NCBI RefSeq assembly: GCF_002001205.1
Contig: NZ_MUNZ01000114.1
Span: 1-41,320 of the forward strand
Length of the DNA stretch: 41,320 nt
From: Hydrogenophaga sp. A37
GTDB lineage: Bacteria; Pseudomonadota; Gammaproteobacteria; Burkholderiales; Burkholderiaceae_C
Direction of reading: 5' to 3'
The translations under genes were made by a program, and so were the position numbers. Position 1 is the stretch's first letter. Each line of letters opens with the position of its first letter. Of the stretch, positions 1-8,535 are shown piece by piece. The notes beneath the pieces were generated by a model. The model was not told the origin of the DNA. It saw only the letters and a program-made list of their open reading frames with translations, and did not search any database.

Positions 1-31
1 TGGCGGTTGGGGTGTGGGTCATCTGGCTCAT
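1..31 (-). CDS. Sugar ABC transporter permease (GguB/MmsB type), first codons only
   Basis: An ATG on the minus strand at 29-31 opens a frame reading MSQMTHTPTA that runs off the left edge. It begins one base after the stop codon of the ATPase gene, so the two are almost certainly co-transcribed and probably translationally coupled. In ChvE-GguA-type loci the next gene downstream is the membrane permease, which is the reason for the call. The ten visible residues do not themselves identify the product. Confidence 0.5.
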   Translation of the reverse strand, partial: MSQMTHTPTA

Positions 32-32
32 A

Positions 33-1550
33 TCAACTGGCTTTCACGATCGCTCGCATGATTCGTTCTTGGGAGGCTTCGGCCGTGGGCATTTCGGCGA
101 TGAAACGGCCTTCGTTCATCACGTAGAGGCGGTCGGTGATGCCGAGCAGCTCGGGCATTTCCGACGAGATCACGATCACGCACTTGCCCTCGGCGGCGAG
201 CTGCGCGATGAGGGTGTAGATCTCGTACTTGGCGCCGACGTCGATGCCGCGCGTGGGCTCGTCGAGGATCAGCACCTCGGGGTTGGTGAAGAGCCATTTG
301 CTCAGCACCACTTTCTGCTGGTTGCCGCCCGAGAGGTTGAGGGTCTTCTGGTCCACGCCCGAGCAGCGGATGCGCAGCTTCTCGCGGTAGCCCTCGGCCA
401 CCCGGTGCTCGCGCCCGTTGTCGATGACGGTCGCGGACGACACGCCGTCGAGGTGGGCCAGCGACACGTTGAACTGGATGTCTTCGCTCAGCACCAGGCC
501 GTTGCCCTTGCGGTCTTCGGTGACGTAGGCCAGGCCGTGGCGCACCGCCTTCTCGACCGTGCTCACGTCGATGGGCTGGCCGTGCAGCAGCACCTGGCCG
601 CTGATGCGGCGGCCCCAGGAGCGGCCGAAGATGCTCATCGCCAGCTCGGTGCGGCCCGCGCCCATGAGCCCGGCGATGCCCACGATCTCGCCGCGCCGCA
701 CCTGCAGGTCAATGCCCTTGATGAACTCGCGGTCGTTGTGGTGCGGGTGGTAGGCGCGCCAGTCGCGCACCTCGAACACGGTCTCGCCGATGGCCGGCTG
801 GCGCCGCGGGTAGCGGTCGGCCATTTCGCGGCCCACCATGGCCTGGATCACGCGGTCTTCGCTGACGGCGCCGGCGCGGCAGTCGAGCGTCTCCACCGTG
901 CTGCCGTCGCGCAGGATGGTGATGGAGTCGGCGACGCGGGAAATTTCGTTGAGCTTGTGCGAGATCAGGATGCAGGTGATGCCCTGGCCCTTGAGTTCGA
1001 GCAAGAGGTCGAGCAGCGCCTGGCTGTCGTTTTCGTTCAGGCTGGCGGTGGGTTCGTCCAGGATCAGCAGCTTGACCTGGCGCGACAGCGCCTTGGCGAT
1101 CTCCACCAACTGCTGCTTGCCCACACCCAGGTGGGTGATCAGGGTTTCGGGCGATTCTTTCAGGCCCACCTTGGCGAGCAGCGCCTGCGTCTTGCTGTGC
1201 GCGACCATCCAGTCGATCACGCCAAAGCGGGCCGGTTCGTTGCCCAGGAAGATGTTCTCCGCGATCGACAACAGCGGCACCAGCGCGAGCTCCTGGTGGA
1301 TGATGATCACCCCCAGGTGTTCGCTGTCGCGGATGTCGTCGAAGCGGCGTTCCTGCCCTTCGAAGACGATCTCGCCGTTGTAACTGCCGTGGGGATAGAC
1401 CCCGGAGAGCACCTTCATCAGGGTCGATTTGCCGGCGCCGTTTTCGCCGACGATGGCATGGATCTCGCCCGCGCGAACGCGCAGGTTCACCTGGTTGAGC
1501 GCCACCACCCCGGGGAAGGTTTTGCGGATGTTCCGCATTTCTAGCAACAT
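33..1550 (-). CDS. gguA: Sugar ABC transporter ATP-binding protein, GguA/XylG type
   Basis: Cytoplasmic ATPase of a monosaccharide importer, 505 aa, the usual length for the fused two-domain CUT2 subfamily. The N-terminal domain has a complete Walker A (GENGAGKST), a Q-loop region (IIHQE), signature LGVGKQQ and Walker B LLILDEPT. The C-terminal domain has the degenerate Walker A typical of this family (GLMGAGRTE), signature LSGGNQQ and Walker B VLILDEPT. It lies 104 bases downstream of chvE and immediately before a permease start, in the known chvE-gguA-gguB order. No clear Shine-Dalgarno precedes the ATG at 1550, and a strong hairpin lies upstream, so expression may be lower than that of the binding protein. 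The substrate is inferred to be an aldose (galactose, arabinose, xylose or glucose). Confidence 0.9.
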   Translation of the reverse strand: MLLEMRNIRKTFPGVVALNQVNLRVRAGEIHAIVGENGAGKSTLMKVLSGVYPHGSYNGEIVFEGQERRFDDIRDSEHLGVIIIHQELALVPLLSIAENIFLGNEPARFGVIDWMVAHSKTQALLAKVGLKESPETLITHLGVGKQQLVEIAKALSRQVKLLILDEPTASLNENDSQALLDLLLELKGQGITCILISHKLNEISRVADSITILRDGSTVETLDCRAGAVSEDRVIQAMVGREMADRYPRRQPAIGETVFEVRDWRAYHPHHNDREFIKGIDLQVRRGEIVGIAGLMGAGRTELAMSIFGRSWGRRISGQVLLHGQPIDVSTVEKAVRHGLAYVTEDRKGNGLVLSEDIQFNVSLAHLDGVSSATVIDNGREHRVAEGYREKLRIRCSGVDQKTLNLSGGNQQKVVLSKWLFTNPEVLILDEPTRGIDVGAKYEIYTLIAQLAAEGKCVIVISSEMPELLGITDRLYVMNEGRFIAEMPTAEASQERIMRAIVKAS

Positions 1551-1596
1551 GGTCTGGACGTGTCCGTGGGGGCCAGGAACATCCCGCGCGGAAGAT

Positions 1597-1634
1597 CCGC
1601 CGCCCGCGAGGCCGTGTGGGCTCGCGGGCGGCGG
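1597..1634 (-). other. Intercistronic GC-rich stem-loop between chvE and gguA
   Basis: Positions 1597-1610 and 1621-1634 form a perfect 14-bp stem made almost only of G and C, with a 10-base loop that can add two further pairs. It sits just past the chvE stop and upstream of gguA. There is no T-run in either orientation, so it is more likely a 3'-end stabiliser or processing block for the chvE mRNA than a classical terminator. Confidence 0.75.
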
Positions 1635-1654
1635 GGTTCAACCGGCGGGTCGGC

Positions 1655-2719
1655 TTACTTGATCTGCGATTCCTTGTAGTAACCGCTGCCGATCAGGATG
1701 CTGTTCCAGTTGGACGCGTCCACGGCCACCGGCTTGAGCAGGTAGGAGGGCACGACCTTCACGCCGTTGTTGTAGGTCTTGGTGTCGTTGATCTCGGGCT
1801 GCTTGCCCGAGAGCGTGGCATCCACCATGTTGGCCGCGACCTTGGCCAGCTCACGCGTGTCCTTGAACACGGTCGAGTACTGCTCGCCCTTGAGGATGGA
1901 CTTGACCGAGGGCACTTCCGCGTCCTGGCCGCTGACCACGGGGCACGCTTGCTGTGCCGTGCAGTAGCCCACGCCCTTGAGCGAGGACAGGATGCCGATC
2001 GACAGACCGTCGTAGGGTGAGAGCACGGCGTGCACCTTGTCTTTGCCATAGAAGGCCGAGAGCAGGTTGTCCATGCGGGCCTGTGCCACCGCACCGTCCC
2101 AGCGCAGCGTGCCGACCTTGTTCATGCCCAGCTGCTTGCTGCGCACCACCAGCTTGCCGCTGTCGATGTACGGCTGCAGCACGCTCATTGCGCCGTCGTA
2201 GAAGAAGAAGGCGTTGTTGTCGTCGGGCGAGCCGCCGAAGAGTTCGATGTTGAACGGGCCCTTGCCCTGCTTCAGGCCGAGCTTGTCGACGATGGAGCCG
2301 GCCTGCAGAACACCGACCTGGAAGTTGTCGAAGGTGGCGTAGTAGTCCACGTTCTTCGAGCCCTTGATCAGGCGGTCATAGGCGATGACCTTGACGCCCT
2401 TGTCGGCGGCGCTCTGCAGCACGCGCGAGAGCGTGGTGCCGTCGATGGAGGCGATCACCAGCACCTTGGCGCCCTTGGTGATCATGTTCTCGATCTGTGC
2501 CAGCTGGTTCGGGATGTCGTCGTCGGCGTATTGCAGGTCGGTCTTGTAGCCGCGCTCCTTGAGCACCTTGACCATGTTGTCGCCGTCGGCGATCCAGCGG
2601 GCCGAGGACTTGGTGGGCATCGAAATGCCGATGCTGCCTTTGTCTTGCGCCAGCGCCGAAGCGCCGACGGCGCTCAGCGCCAGGGCCGCCAGCAGGGTCT
2701 TGAGGGTTGCACGTTTCAT
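1655..2719 (-). CDS. chvE: Periplasmic multiple-sugar-binding protein ChvE
   Basis: Periplasmic binding protein of 354 aa that captures aldoses for the GguA/GguB importer. The start is the ATG at 2719, which has a GGAGAC ribosome site upstream; the frame stays open further but has no signal peptide there. The N-terminus is a Sec signal (MKRATLK, a hydrophobic stretch, then ALAQ). The mature part has the type I periplasmic-binding fold, with GISMPT at its start, the IASIDG segment and the VLSPYDG hinge region, as in Agrobacterium ChvE. In Agrobacterium ChvE also feeds sugar signals to VirA; nothing here indicates that role. Its neighbours (semialdehyde dehydrogenase, LysR, gguA) point to a catabolic function. 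Hairpins lie on both sides of the gene. Confidence 0.9.
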   Translation of the reverse strand: MKRATLKTLLAALALSAVGASALAQDKGSIGISMPTKSSARWIADGDNMVKVLKERGYKTDLQYADDDIPNQLAQIENMITKGAKVLVIASIDGTTLSRVLQSAADKGVKVIAYDRLIKGSKNVDYYATFDNFQVGVLQAGSIVDKLGLKQGKGPFNIELFGGSPDDNNAFFFYDGAMSVLQPYIDSGKLVVRSKQLGMNKVGTLRWDGAVAQARMDNLLSAFYGKDKVHAVLSPYDGLSIGILSSLKGVGYCTAQQACPVVSGQDAEVPSVKSILKGEQYSTVFKDTRELAKVAANMVDATLSGKQPEINDTKTYNNGVKVVPSYLLKPVAVDASNWNSILIGSGYYKESQIK

Positions 2720-2741
2720 GGAACTGTCTCCGTCTTCTTGG

Positions 2742-2768
2742 AAAAACGCGCGCCGCTCAGGGCGCGCG
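2742..2768 (-). terminator. Internal Rho-independent-type terminator/attenuator upstream of chvE
   Basis: On the minus strand CGCGCGCC pairs with GGCGCGCG (2761-2768 with 2747-2754, loop of six) and is followed directly by five T residues (2742-2746). This is textbook terminator geometry inside an apparent operon, 25 bases after the stop of the YtfQ-like gene and 22 bases before the chvE start. It probably allows only partial read-through, or protects the 3' end of the upstream message. Confidence 0.7.
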
Positions 2769-2793
2769 GGTTGAGGGCGATCCGGGGGCCGGA

Positions 2794-3759
2794 TCAGTAC
2801 TTGCGCTTGGGGAACTCTTTGGCGGCGACTTCCATCGGGAAGATGCCCTCTTCGGTCACGATGCGTTTCTGCACCGCCTTGCCGGCCTTGATGTCTTTCA
2901 CGGCGGCCATCAGCTGCGGGCCCAGCAGCGGGCTGCATTCCACCGACACGTTGAGCTTGCCCGCGATCATGGCCTCGAAGGCGCCCTTGACAGCGTCGAT
3001 CGAGATGATGGTGATGTCTTTCGCGGGCTTCATGCCGGCTTCTTCGATGGCCTGGATCGCGCCGATGGCCATGTCGTCGTTGTGTGCGTACAGCACGTTG
3101 ATCTTCTTGCCCTCGGCCTTCAGGAAGGCTTCCATCACTTCCTTGCCCTTGGCGCGGGTGAAGTCGCCGGTCTGCGAACGGATGATCTTGAACTTGGGGT
3201 CGGCCTTGATGATTTCCTCGAAGCCTTTCTTGCGGTCGATGGCCGGGGCCGAGCCCACCGTGCCCTGCAGCTCGACGATGTTGACCTCGCCCTTCTGGTC
3301 CTTCATCTTCTCCACCAGCCAGCGGCCGGCCTTGCGGCCTTCTTCAACGAAGTCCGAGCCCATGAAGGACACGTAGAGCGAGGTGTCCTTGGTGTTGACC
3401 GCGCGGTCGGTCAGCACCACCGGGATCTTGGCGGCCTTGGCCTCGCGCAGCACCGGCTCCCAGCCCGACTCGACCACGGGCGAGAACGCGATCACGTCCA
3501 CCTTCTGGGCGATGAAGGCACGGATCGCCTTGATCTGGTTTTCCTGCTTTTGCTGTGCGTCGGAGAACTTGAGGTCGATGCCGGCTTCCTTGGCGGCCGA
3601 CTTGATCGACTCGGTGTTGGCGGTGCGCCATTCGCTTTCGGCACCGACCTGGCTGAAGCCCAGCACGATGGGCTTTTGTGCCCAGGCGGCTGCGGGCAGC
3701 AAACCGGCGAGCGGGGCACAGGCGATGGCGGCGGCGAGGGTTCTGCGGTTCAATTTCAC
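2794..3759 (-). CDS. Sugar ABC transporter substrate-binding protein, YtfQ-like
   Basis: Periplasmic binding protein of 321 aa, related to the galactofuranose-binding protein YtfQ of E. coli. The start is a GTG at 3759 (read as Met-Lys-Leu-Asn-Arg-Arg), with AGGAG eight bases upstream. The signal peptide has an RR pair, a hydrophobic core and an AWAQ cleavage region. The mature protein has motifs of the YtfQ branch: [12 protein letters not shown] at the start, [14 protein letters not shown] in the hinge and [12 protein letters not shown]. Its usual partners YtfR, YtfT and YjfF are not in the window; it shares an operon with chvE and gguA instead. It may use that transporter or one beyond the left edge. 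Substrate inferred: a furanose sugar such as arabinofuranose or galactofuranose. Confidence 0.85.
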   Translation of the reverse strand: MKLNRRTLAAAIACAPLAGLLPAAAWAQKPIVLGFSQVGAESEWRTANTESIKSAAKEAGIDLKFSDAQQKQENQIKAIRAFIAQKVDVIAFSPVVESGWEPVLREAKAAKIPVVLTDRAVNTKDTSLYVSFMGSDFVEEGRKAGRWLVEKMKDQKGEVNIVELQGTVGSAPAIDRKKGFEEIIKADPKFKIIRSQTGDFTRAKGKEVMEAFLKAEGKKINVLYAHNDDMAIGAIQAIEEAGMKPAKDITIISIDAVKGAFEAMIAGKLNVSVECSPLLGPQLMAAVKDIKAGKAVQKRIVTEEGIFPMEVAAKEFPKRKY

Positions 3760-3806
3760 GGTGTTGTCTCCTGGTTGGATGGGAAAAGCAGTGACTGACG
3801 GTGCGT

Positions 3807-5258
3807 TCAAGCCAGCATGTAGCCGGTCTTGACGGTGGTGTAGAACTCCGCCGCGTAACGGCCTTGTTCGCGCGAGCCGTGGCTCGAGTCCTTGCGCCCA
3901 CCAAACGGCACATGGAAATCGACGCCCGCCGTGGGCAGGTTGACCATGGTCATCCCGACCTCGGCGTGGCGTTTGAAGTGCATGGCGTGCTTGAGCGAGG
4001 TGGTGCAGATGCCCGCGCACAGTCCAAAGGGGGTGTCGTTGGCCAGCGCCAGCGCGTGTTCGTAGTCGTCGGCGCGCAGCACGCAGGCCACCGGGCCAAA
4101 CACCTCTTCGCGGGCGATGCGGTGCTCGGGCCGGGCCAGGAACAGCGCCGGGCTCATGTAGTGGCCGGGCGTGGGGCGCTCCAGCCGCTCGCCGCCCCAG
4201 ACGTGTTCCGCGCCTTCGTTGCGTGCGATCTCCACATAGGCCAGGTTCTGGTCGAGCTGGCCGGCGTCCACCACCGGGCCCATCTCGATGCCGCGCTCCA
4301 ACGCGTGGCCCACCTTGAGCGCCTCCAGGCGCTGGCGCAGCCGGGCCACGAAGGCGTCGTGCACCTTGGCTTCCACGATCAGGCGGCTTGATGCCGTGCA
4401 GCGCTGGCCGGTCGAGAAGTACGAGCCTTGCAGCGCGCACTCGATGGCCTGCTCGAAGTCGGCGTCGGCCAGCACCACCAGCGGGTTTTTGCCGCCCATC
4501 TCCAGCTGCACCTTGGCGCGCCGCGCGGTGGCCGCCTGCAGGATGCGTTCGCCCGTGGGCACCGAGCCGGTGAAGCTCAGCGCGTTGACCAGCGGGTGGT
4601 CGACCAGCGTCTGGCCGACCTCGCGGCCACTGCCCATGACCAGGTTGAACACACCGGCTGGCAGGCCGCTGCGGCTGATGATTTCGGCCAGCGCCCAGGC
4701 ACAGGCCGGCACCAGCTCGGCCGGCTTGAAGACCACGGTGTTGCCATAGGCCAGGGCCGGCGCGATCTTCCAGGCAGGAATGGCGAACGGAAAGTTCCAG
4801 GGCGCGATGATGCCCACCACACCCACGGGTTCACGGGTCACGTCCACCTGCACGCCCGCGCGCACCGAGGCCATGAGCTCGCCCTGCACCCGCAGCGCCT
4901 CGCCGGCGAAAAACTTGAAGATCTGGCCGGCGCGTGCCACCTCACCCACGCCCTCGGGCAGGGTCTTGCCCTCTTCGCGGGACAGCAGCGCGCCCAGCTC
5001 GTCCTTGCGGGCCAGCAACTCGCTGCCGATCTGGTCGAGTGCGTCGGCGCGGCGTTGGGGGGTGCTGTGGCTCCAGTGGGGCAGGGCGTCGGCGGCGGCG
5101 CGGATGGCCAGCTCGGTCTGGTTGCGGTCGGCCCGGGCGTACTCGGCCACCACCTCGCGGGTGTCCGACGGGTTGGTGCTCACCCCGGTGGTGGTGCCGA
5201 TGTCCCAGCGCCCGTTGATCAGGTGCCGGGGGTTCTGCTGCATGTCGCCGAGCTTCAT
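3807..5258 (-). CDS. Aldehyde dehydrogenase, alpha-ketoglutaric semialdehyde dehydrogenase type
   Basis: NAD(P)-dependent aldehyde dehydrogenase of 483 aa. It probably oxidises 2,5-dioxovalerate to 2-oxoglutarate, the last step of non-phosphorylating pentose and sugar-acid pathways. The family signatures are complete: PWNFPFAIPAWK near the cofactor site, FTGSVPTG, the general-base Glu in LEMGGKNP, the catalytic Cys in STGQRC, and EEVFGPV. The ATG at 5258 (MKLGDMQQ) is chosen because 16 extra upstream codons look unrelated to the family; the next Met at 5243 is a possible alternative. It is the first gene of the leftward operon with two sugar-binding proteins and is divergent from a LysR gene. 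Together with the dehydrogenase and lactonase at 8.5-10.5 kb this supports a Weimberg-like route. Substrate specificity is inferred. Confidence 0.85.
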   Translation of the reverse strand: MKLGDMQQNPRHLINGRWDIGTTTGVSTNPSDTREVVAEYARADRNQTELAIRAAADALPHWSHSTPQRRADALDQIGSELLARKDELGALLSREEGKTLPEGVGEVARAGQIFKFFAGEALRVQGELMASVRAGVQVDVTREPVGVVGIIAPWNFPFAIPAWKIAPALAYGNTVVFKPAELVPACAWALAEIISRSGLPAGVFNLVMGSGREVGQTLVDHPLVNALSFTGSVPTGERILQAATARRAKVQLEMGGKNPLVVLADADFEQAIECALQGSYFSTGQRCTASSRLIVEAKVHDAFVARLRQRLEALKVGHALERGIEMGPVVDAGQLDQNLAYVEIARNEGAEHVWGGERLERPTPGHYMSPALFLARPEHRIAREEVFGPVACVLRADDYEHALALANDTPFGLCAGICTTSLKHAMHFKRHAEVGMTMVNLPTAGVDFHVPFGGRKDSSHGSREQGRYAAEFYTTVKTGYMLA

Positions 5259-5380
5259 GGAGGTCCCTGTTGATGTGCCGGGCTGCAGTCTAGGATTGTT
5301 TTTCATATCAATCCAATCGTTTTTTAGACAAAATACATATCTGTCTTAGGATTCTGGAAAACCCCCAGCCCCCGTCACCC
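5259..5380. promoter_or_regulatory. Divergent promoter region with two LysR-type inverted repeats
   Basis: This 122-base gap separates the leftward aldehyde dehydrogenase operon from the rightward LysR gene and is clearly AT-rich. It holds GGATTG (5293-5298) mirrored by CAATCC (5309-5314) with ten bases between, and AGACA (5326-5330) mirrored by TGTCT (5342-5346) with eleven between. Spaced dyads like these in a LysR-target divergent region are the expected regulator sites. Promoter hexamers could not be fixed with confidence. Confidence 0.6.
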
Positions 5381-6340
5381 ATGAGCACCTACAACCACTG
5401 GTTCATTCGCGCCCGTCTCAAGACCCGCCAGCTCCTGCTGCTGGTGGCGCTGGCCGAGGAGGGCAACATCCACCGCGCGGCCCAGGTGCTCAGCATGACG
5501 CAGCCGGCCGCGTCCAAGCTGCTGAAAGACCTGGAGGACGTGCTGGAGGTGCCGCTGTTCGAGCGCCTGCCCCGGGGCATGCGGCCCACCTGGTATGGCG
5601 AAACCATGATCCGCCACGCGCGCATGGCGCTGGCCAGCCTGAACCAGGCGCACGACGAACTGAACGCGCTCAAGACCGGCCACTTCGGCCAGGTGGGCGT
5701 CGGCGCCATCACCTCGCCGGGCCTGAGCCTGCTGCCGCCGGCGGTGGCCCAGGTGAAGCAGGCGCACCCCAGCCTGCGCATCTCGCTCGACATCGAGACC
5801 AGCCCGGTGCTGCTCGACCGGCTCGATCAGGGCAAGCTCGACATCGTGGTGGGCCGCCTGTTTGCCGAACACGACAAGACCCACCTGCGCTACGAGTCGC
5901 TGACCGAAGAAAAGGTGTCGGCGGTGACACGCCCGGGCCACCCGCTCATGGGGGTGAGCCGCCTGAGCCTGCGGGATGTGCACGGCGCGGGCTGGATCGT
6001 GCCCCCGGCCGGCAGCGTGCTGCGCCACCGCTTCGATCTGATGTTCCAGCAAGAGGGGCTGCCTCCGCCGATCAACACCATCGAGACCTCGGCCCTGCTG
6101 TTCATGACCCGCATGCTGCAGCAGAGCGACATGGTCGGCGTGCTCGCCACCGAAGTGGCCAACTACTACGCCTCGCACGGCCTCATGGCCATCCTGCCGA
6201 TGGACATGCCCTGCCACATGGACGCCTTCGGCCTCATCACCCGCACCGACCGCCTGCTCTCGCCCGCGGCCAAGGTGATGATGAAAGCGCTGAAGCAGAT
6301 CAGCATGGTGCAGTACGGGCGACGGCTGGAACTCGATTAG
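5381..6340 (+). CDS. LysR-family regulator, GbpR-like
   Basis: DNA-binding transcriptional regulator of 319 aa, the standard LysR length. The N-terminal winged helix-turn-helix is clear (LKTRQLLLLVALAEEGNIHRAA, then MTQPAASKLLKDLE and LFERLPRGMRPT). The remainder is the LysR effector-binding domain. The wording of the HTH (GNIHRAAQVLSMTQPAASK) and the divergence from a chvE operon match the arrangement of Agrobacterium GbpR, which controls the sugar-binding protein gene in response to sugars. The inferred role is sugar-dependent control of the 5258-to-left operon through the dyads in the gap. The effector is not known. Confidence 0.85.
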   Translation: MSTYNHWFIRARLKTRQLLLLVALAEEGNIHRAAQVLSMTQPAASKLLKDLEDVLEVPLFERLPRGMRPTWYGETMIRHARMALASLNQAHDELNALKTGHFGQVGVGAITSPGLSLLPPAVAQVKQAHPSLRISLDIETSPVLLDRLDQGKLDIVVGRLFAEHDKTHLRYESLTEEKVSAVTRPGHPLMGVSRLSLRDVHGAGWIVPPAGSVLRHRFDLMFQQEGLPPPINTIETSALLFMTRMLQQSDMVGVLATEVANYYASHGLMAILPMDMPCHMDAFGLITRTDRLLSPAAKVMMKALKQISMVQYGRRLELD

Positions 6341-6399
6341 CGCCTGCCACCCGCCCGATACCTGGCGCGCAACGGAAAACCCGGGAGCATCACCCCGAT

Positions 6400-6451
6400 C
6401 CCGAAACGGGCAGCCGGAAGGCTGTCAAGGTGCCTGCGACGCTCTCGCAGG
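6400..6451 (+). other. Three successive hairpins in the leader of the lipoprotein gene
   Basis: Within the 275-base gap between the LysR stop and the lipoprotein start, three perfect short hairpins lie almost back to back: CCCG-AAA-CGGG (6400-6410), CAGCC-GGAA-GGCTG (6411-6424, a GNRA-type loop) and CCTGCGA-CGCTC-TCGCAGG (6433-6451). No T-run follows. They could be the 3' end of the LysR message or a structured 5' leader. No known riboswitch class was recognised. The rest of the gap (6452-6615) holds no gene I can see. Confidence 0.45.
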
Positions 6452-6615
6452 GCAAATTCGCTTCTCGTCAGGTGGAATCGTCCGTCCGTCCGGTCTCCGT
6501 GCTCGCGGTGAAGTCAAGATGGAATAGTCCTTTAGTTCGTCTGGGTTGAGACAACTGCAATCACTTTGTACCCATGTCGGCGACACGGCCGGTCAACGCA
6601 TTCCTTGAAAAAAAT

Positions 6616-8523
6616 ATGACAACACATGACAACCGCTGGGTGCGGGCTGGCCTTGCCGGCACCTTGTCCTTGTTGCTGACGGCCTGCGGCGGAGTCGGCT
6701 CCGCCGATACATCGGCCAACGGGGCGCAGGCCCGTTCGACGCCAGCCGAAGCGTCATCTGCGGTCAACGCCCAACCCGACGCCCAGCTGACGGCCCAGAC
6801 GCTGGCCCGGGCAGAGACCCAGGCACAGAAGGCAGACGCTTCGCAACCGCTTGAGCGCCTGCTGCCGGGCCGCATCGCCGCCAAAGCGGCGTACGTCTCT
6901 GGCGCCATCGCTCGCAAAGCCGATGCGGTGCGCATTCCGGCCTACCGCTTCTACAACGCCCGCACCGGCGCGCACTTCTTCACCACCAGCACGGCCGAGC
7001 GCGACCACATCGTCAACACCCTCTCACCGCCCTTCAACCTGGAAGGCGCGGCGTTCTCGGTGGCCAGCGACTTCTCGCCCGGCCTCTCGCCGGTGCACCG
7101 CTTCTACAACACGCGGACCGGCGTGCACTTCTACACCATCAGCGAGAGCGAGCGCGCCAACGTGGTCGCCACCTTGCCCCACTTCAACTACGAAGGCGTG
7201 GCCTACCACGCGAGTCAGGTGTCGGGCGCGGGGCTGCTCCCGTTCTACCGCTTCTATGTGCCCAGCGGAGGCTTTCACTTCTACACGGCCAGCGAAGCGG
7301 AGAAGGACAACATCATCGCCAACCTGAGCGCCACTTACCGCTACGAAGGCATTGGGTACTACGTGCTGGGCGATGACTCTCTGGTACCTGAGCCGGCCGC
7401 CCATGCGCTCTATTTCAGTCCTGCAGGGGTCAATACAAACCCAGGAACAGCAGCGCTGCCCAAGAGGGATCGCGTGGGTGTTGACATCAATACATTGCCG
7501 GCAGGAACCCTGCTTCTATTCGAGAGAGGTGGCAGTTATTCGTGGCCTTTTGTAATTTTGGAAAATCTGAACGCCACGGAGACTCAACCTATTTTGATCG
7601 GGGACTATGGCACGGGAACGAAGCCCGTTTTCAATACGACCGGCGATGCAATTTTTTTCGGCAACTATCAAAATACGTCATTTGACGGTGGATACACATT
7701 CCGGAATGTTCGCTTCATTGGGCCTGGCTCAGGTACAGGCATGTTCCTGCAAAGCGTGCACCATGTGACGCTTGATGGTGTAGAGATGTCCAATTACGGA
7801 ATTGCCATTCAATCGCAGGCAGATCGCAGCCCAGGGGTGCACAACCTTCGCATTGTCAACAGCAGTATCAGCAGAAATACGGCCATGGGCATTTTGGGTC
7901 AATTCTCAAATTCCGTTATTGAAAACAATGTATTCGAAGCGAACAATTTCAGGGGGTCGGGGCTTGATCATGGCACCTACCTGTCAGGCAAGACCGGGTA
8001 CAGCGGATACAACATTGTCATTCGCAACAATCACTACAACAGAAATTCAAATGTGAACGGAGTGTGTACCGGGGGGAACATGACTTTCCACGGTCAGATG
8101 GATGGGGTGCTGATCGAGGGCAACCGCATTGAACAGGATGCCGCAGCGGATGGCTGCTGGGAGATGTCGATCACCCAGGGCTACGGCACCGCCGAGTGGT
8201 TCCGCAACTTCGTGGTGCGAAACAACAAACTCATCAATGCGGGCAACACAGGGATGGCGGTTCAGTCGGCGCCGGGCATCGTGATTGAGGGCAACATCGT
8301 CATCAATACGCAGAACAGGTACCAAACCAGCATCGGCGTAGGCCACAACGAATACCAGAACGGCGACGTGCCTGACGGCAACGCCACGGTACGCAACAAC
8401 ACGGTTTGCCAAAGCGGTGGCGCCACCGGGCCTGCGGTCAACGTCACTGCGCCGAACAGCGTGGTCACCGACAACGTCACCGTGACCGGCTCGGCCGCCA
8501 CCACCGGGGTTTGCGCACGCTGA
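6616..8523 (+). CDS. Lipoprotein with three DUF5648-like repeats and a parallel beta-helix domain
   Basis: Predicted outer-surface or periplasmic lipoprotein of 635 aa from the ATG at 6616; an upstream in-frame ATG at 6574 would bury the signal peptide. The signal ends in the lipobox LLTAC with the lipidated Cys at about residue 24, followed by a Gly/Ser/Ala-rich linker. Residues about 110-255 hold three copies of a repeat with YRFYN.RTG.HFYT, as in DUF5648 proteins, often found on secreted enzymes. Residues about 270-635 have the NN/VIENN-type ladder of a right-handed beta helix, as in polysaccharide lyases and pectinase-like proteins. No catalytic residues can be assigned. From about 7400 to 8060 the DNA is visibly AT-rich and codon use differs from both flanks, suggesting the helix domain came from elsewhere. 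It may bind or cleave a plant or microbial polysaccharide; that is a guess. Confidence 0.75.
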   Translation: MTTHDNRWVRAGLAGTLSLLLTACGGVGSADTSANGAQARSTPAEASSAVNAQPDAQLTAQTLARAETQAQKADASQPLERLLPGRIAAKAAYVSGAIARKADAVRIPAYRFYNARTGAHFFTTSTAERDHIVNTLSPPFNLEGAAFSVASDFSPGLSPVHRFYNTRTGVHFYTISESERANVVATLPHFNYEGVAYHASQVSGAGLLPFYRFYVPSGGFHFYTASEAEKDNIIANLSATYRYEGIGYYVLGDDSLVPEPAAHALYFSPAGVNTNPGTAALPKRDRVGVDINTLPAGTLLLFERGGSYSWPFVILENLNATETQPILIGDYGTGTKPVFNTTGDAIFFGNYQNTSFDGGYTFRNVRFIGPGSGTGMFLQSVHHVTLDGVEMSNYGIAIQSQADRSPGVHNLRIVNSSISRNTAMGILGQFSNSVIENNVFEANNFRGSGLDHGTYLSGKTGYSGYNIVIRNNHYNRNSNVNGVCTGGNMTFHGQMDGVLIEGNRIEQDAAADGCWEMSITQGYGTAEWFRNFVVRNNKLINAGNTGMAVQSAPGIVIEGNIVINTQNRYQTSIGVGHNEYQNGDVPDGNATVRNNTVCQSGGATGPAVNVTAPNSVVTDNVTVTGSAATTGVCAR

Positions 8524-8535
8524 AGGGCGTGACCG

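Noticed and set aside
12..1544. Long open frame on the plus strand, antisense to gguA
   Set aside because: Its product is His/Ala/Val/Asp-rich low-quality sequence typical of the reverse frame of GC-rich genes, while the minus strand encodes a complete ABC ATPase.
6432..6480. Possible cyclic-di-GMP (GEMM-I) riboswitch, because of the bases GCAGGGCAAA
   Set aside because: The downstream parts of the motif (second stem with its receptor and the CCTAAACC-like and GGTAGGTAGCGG-like segments) are absent.
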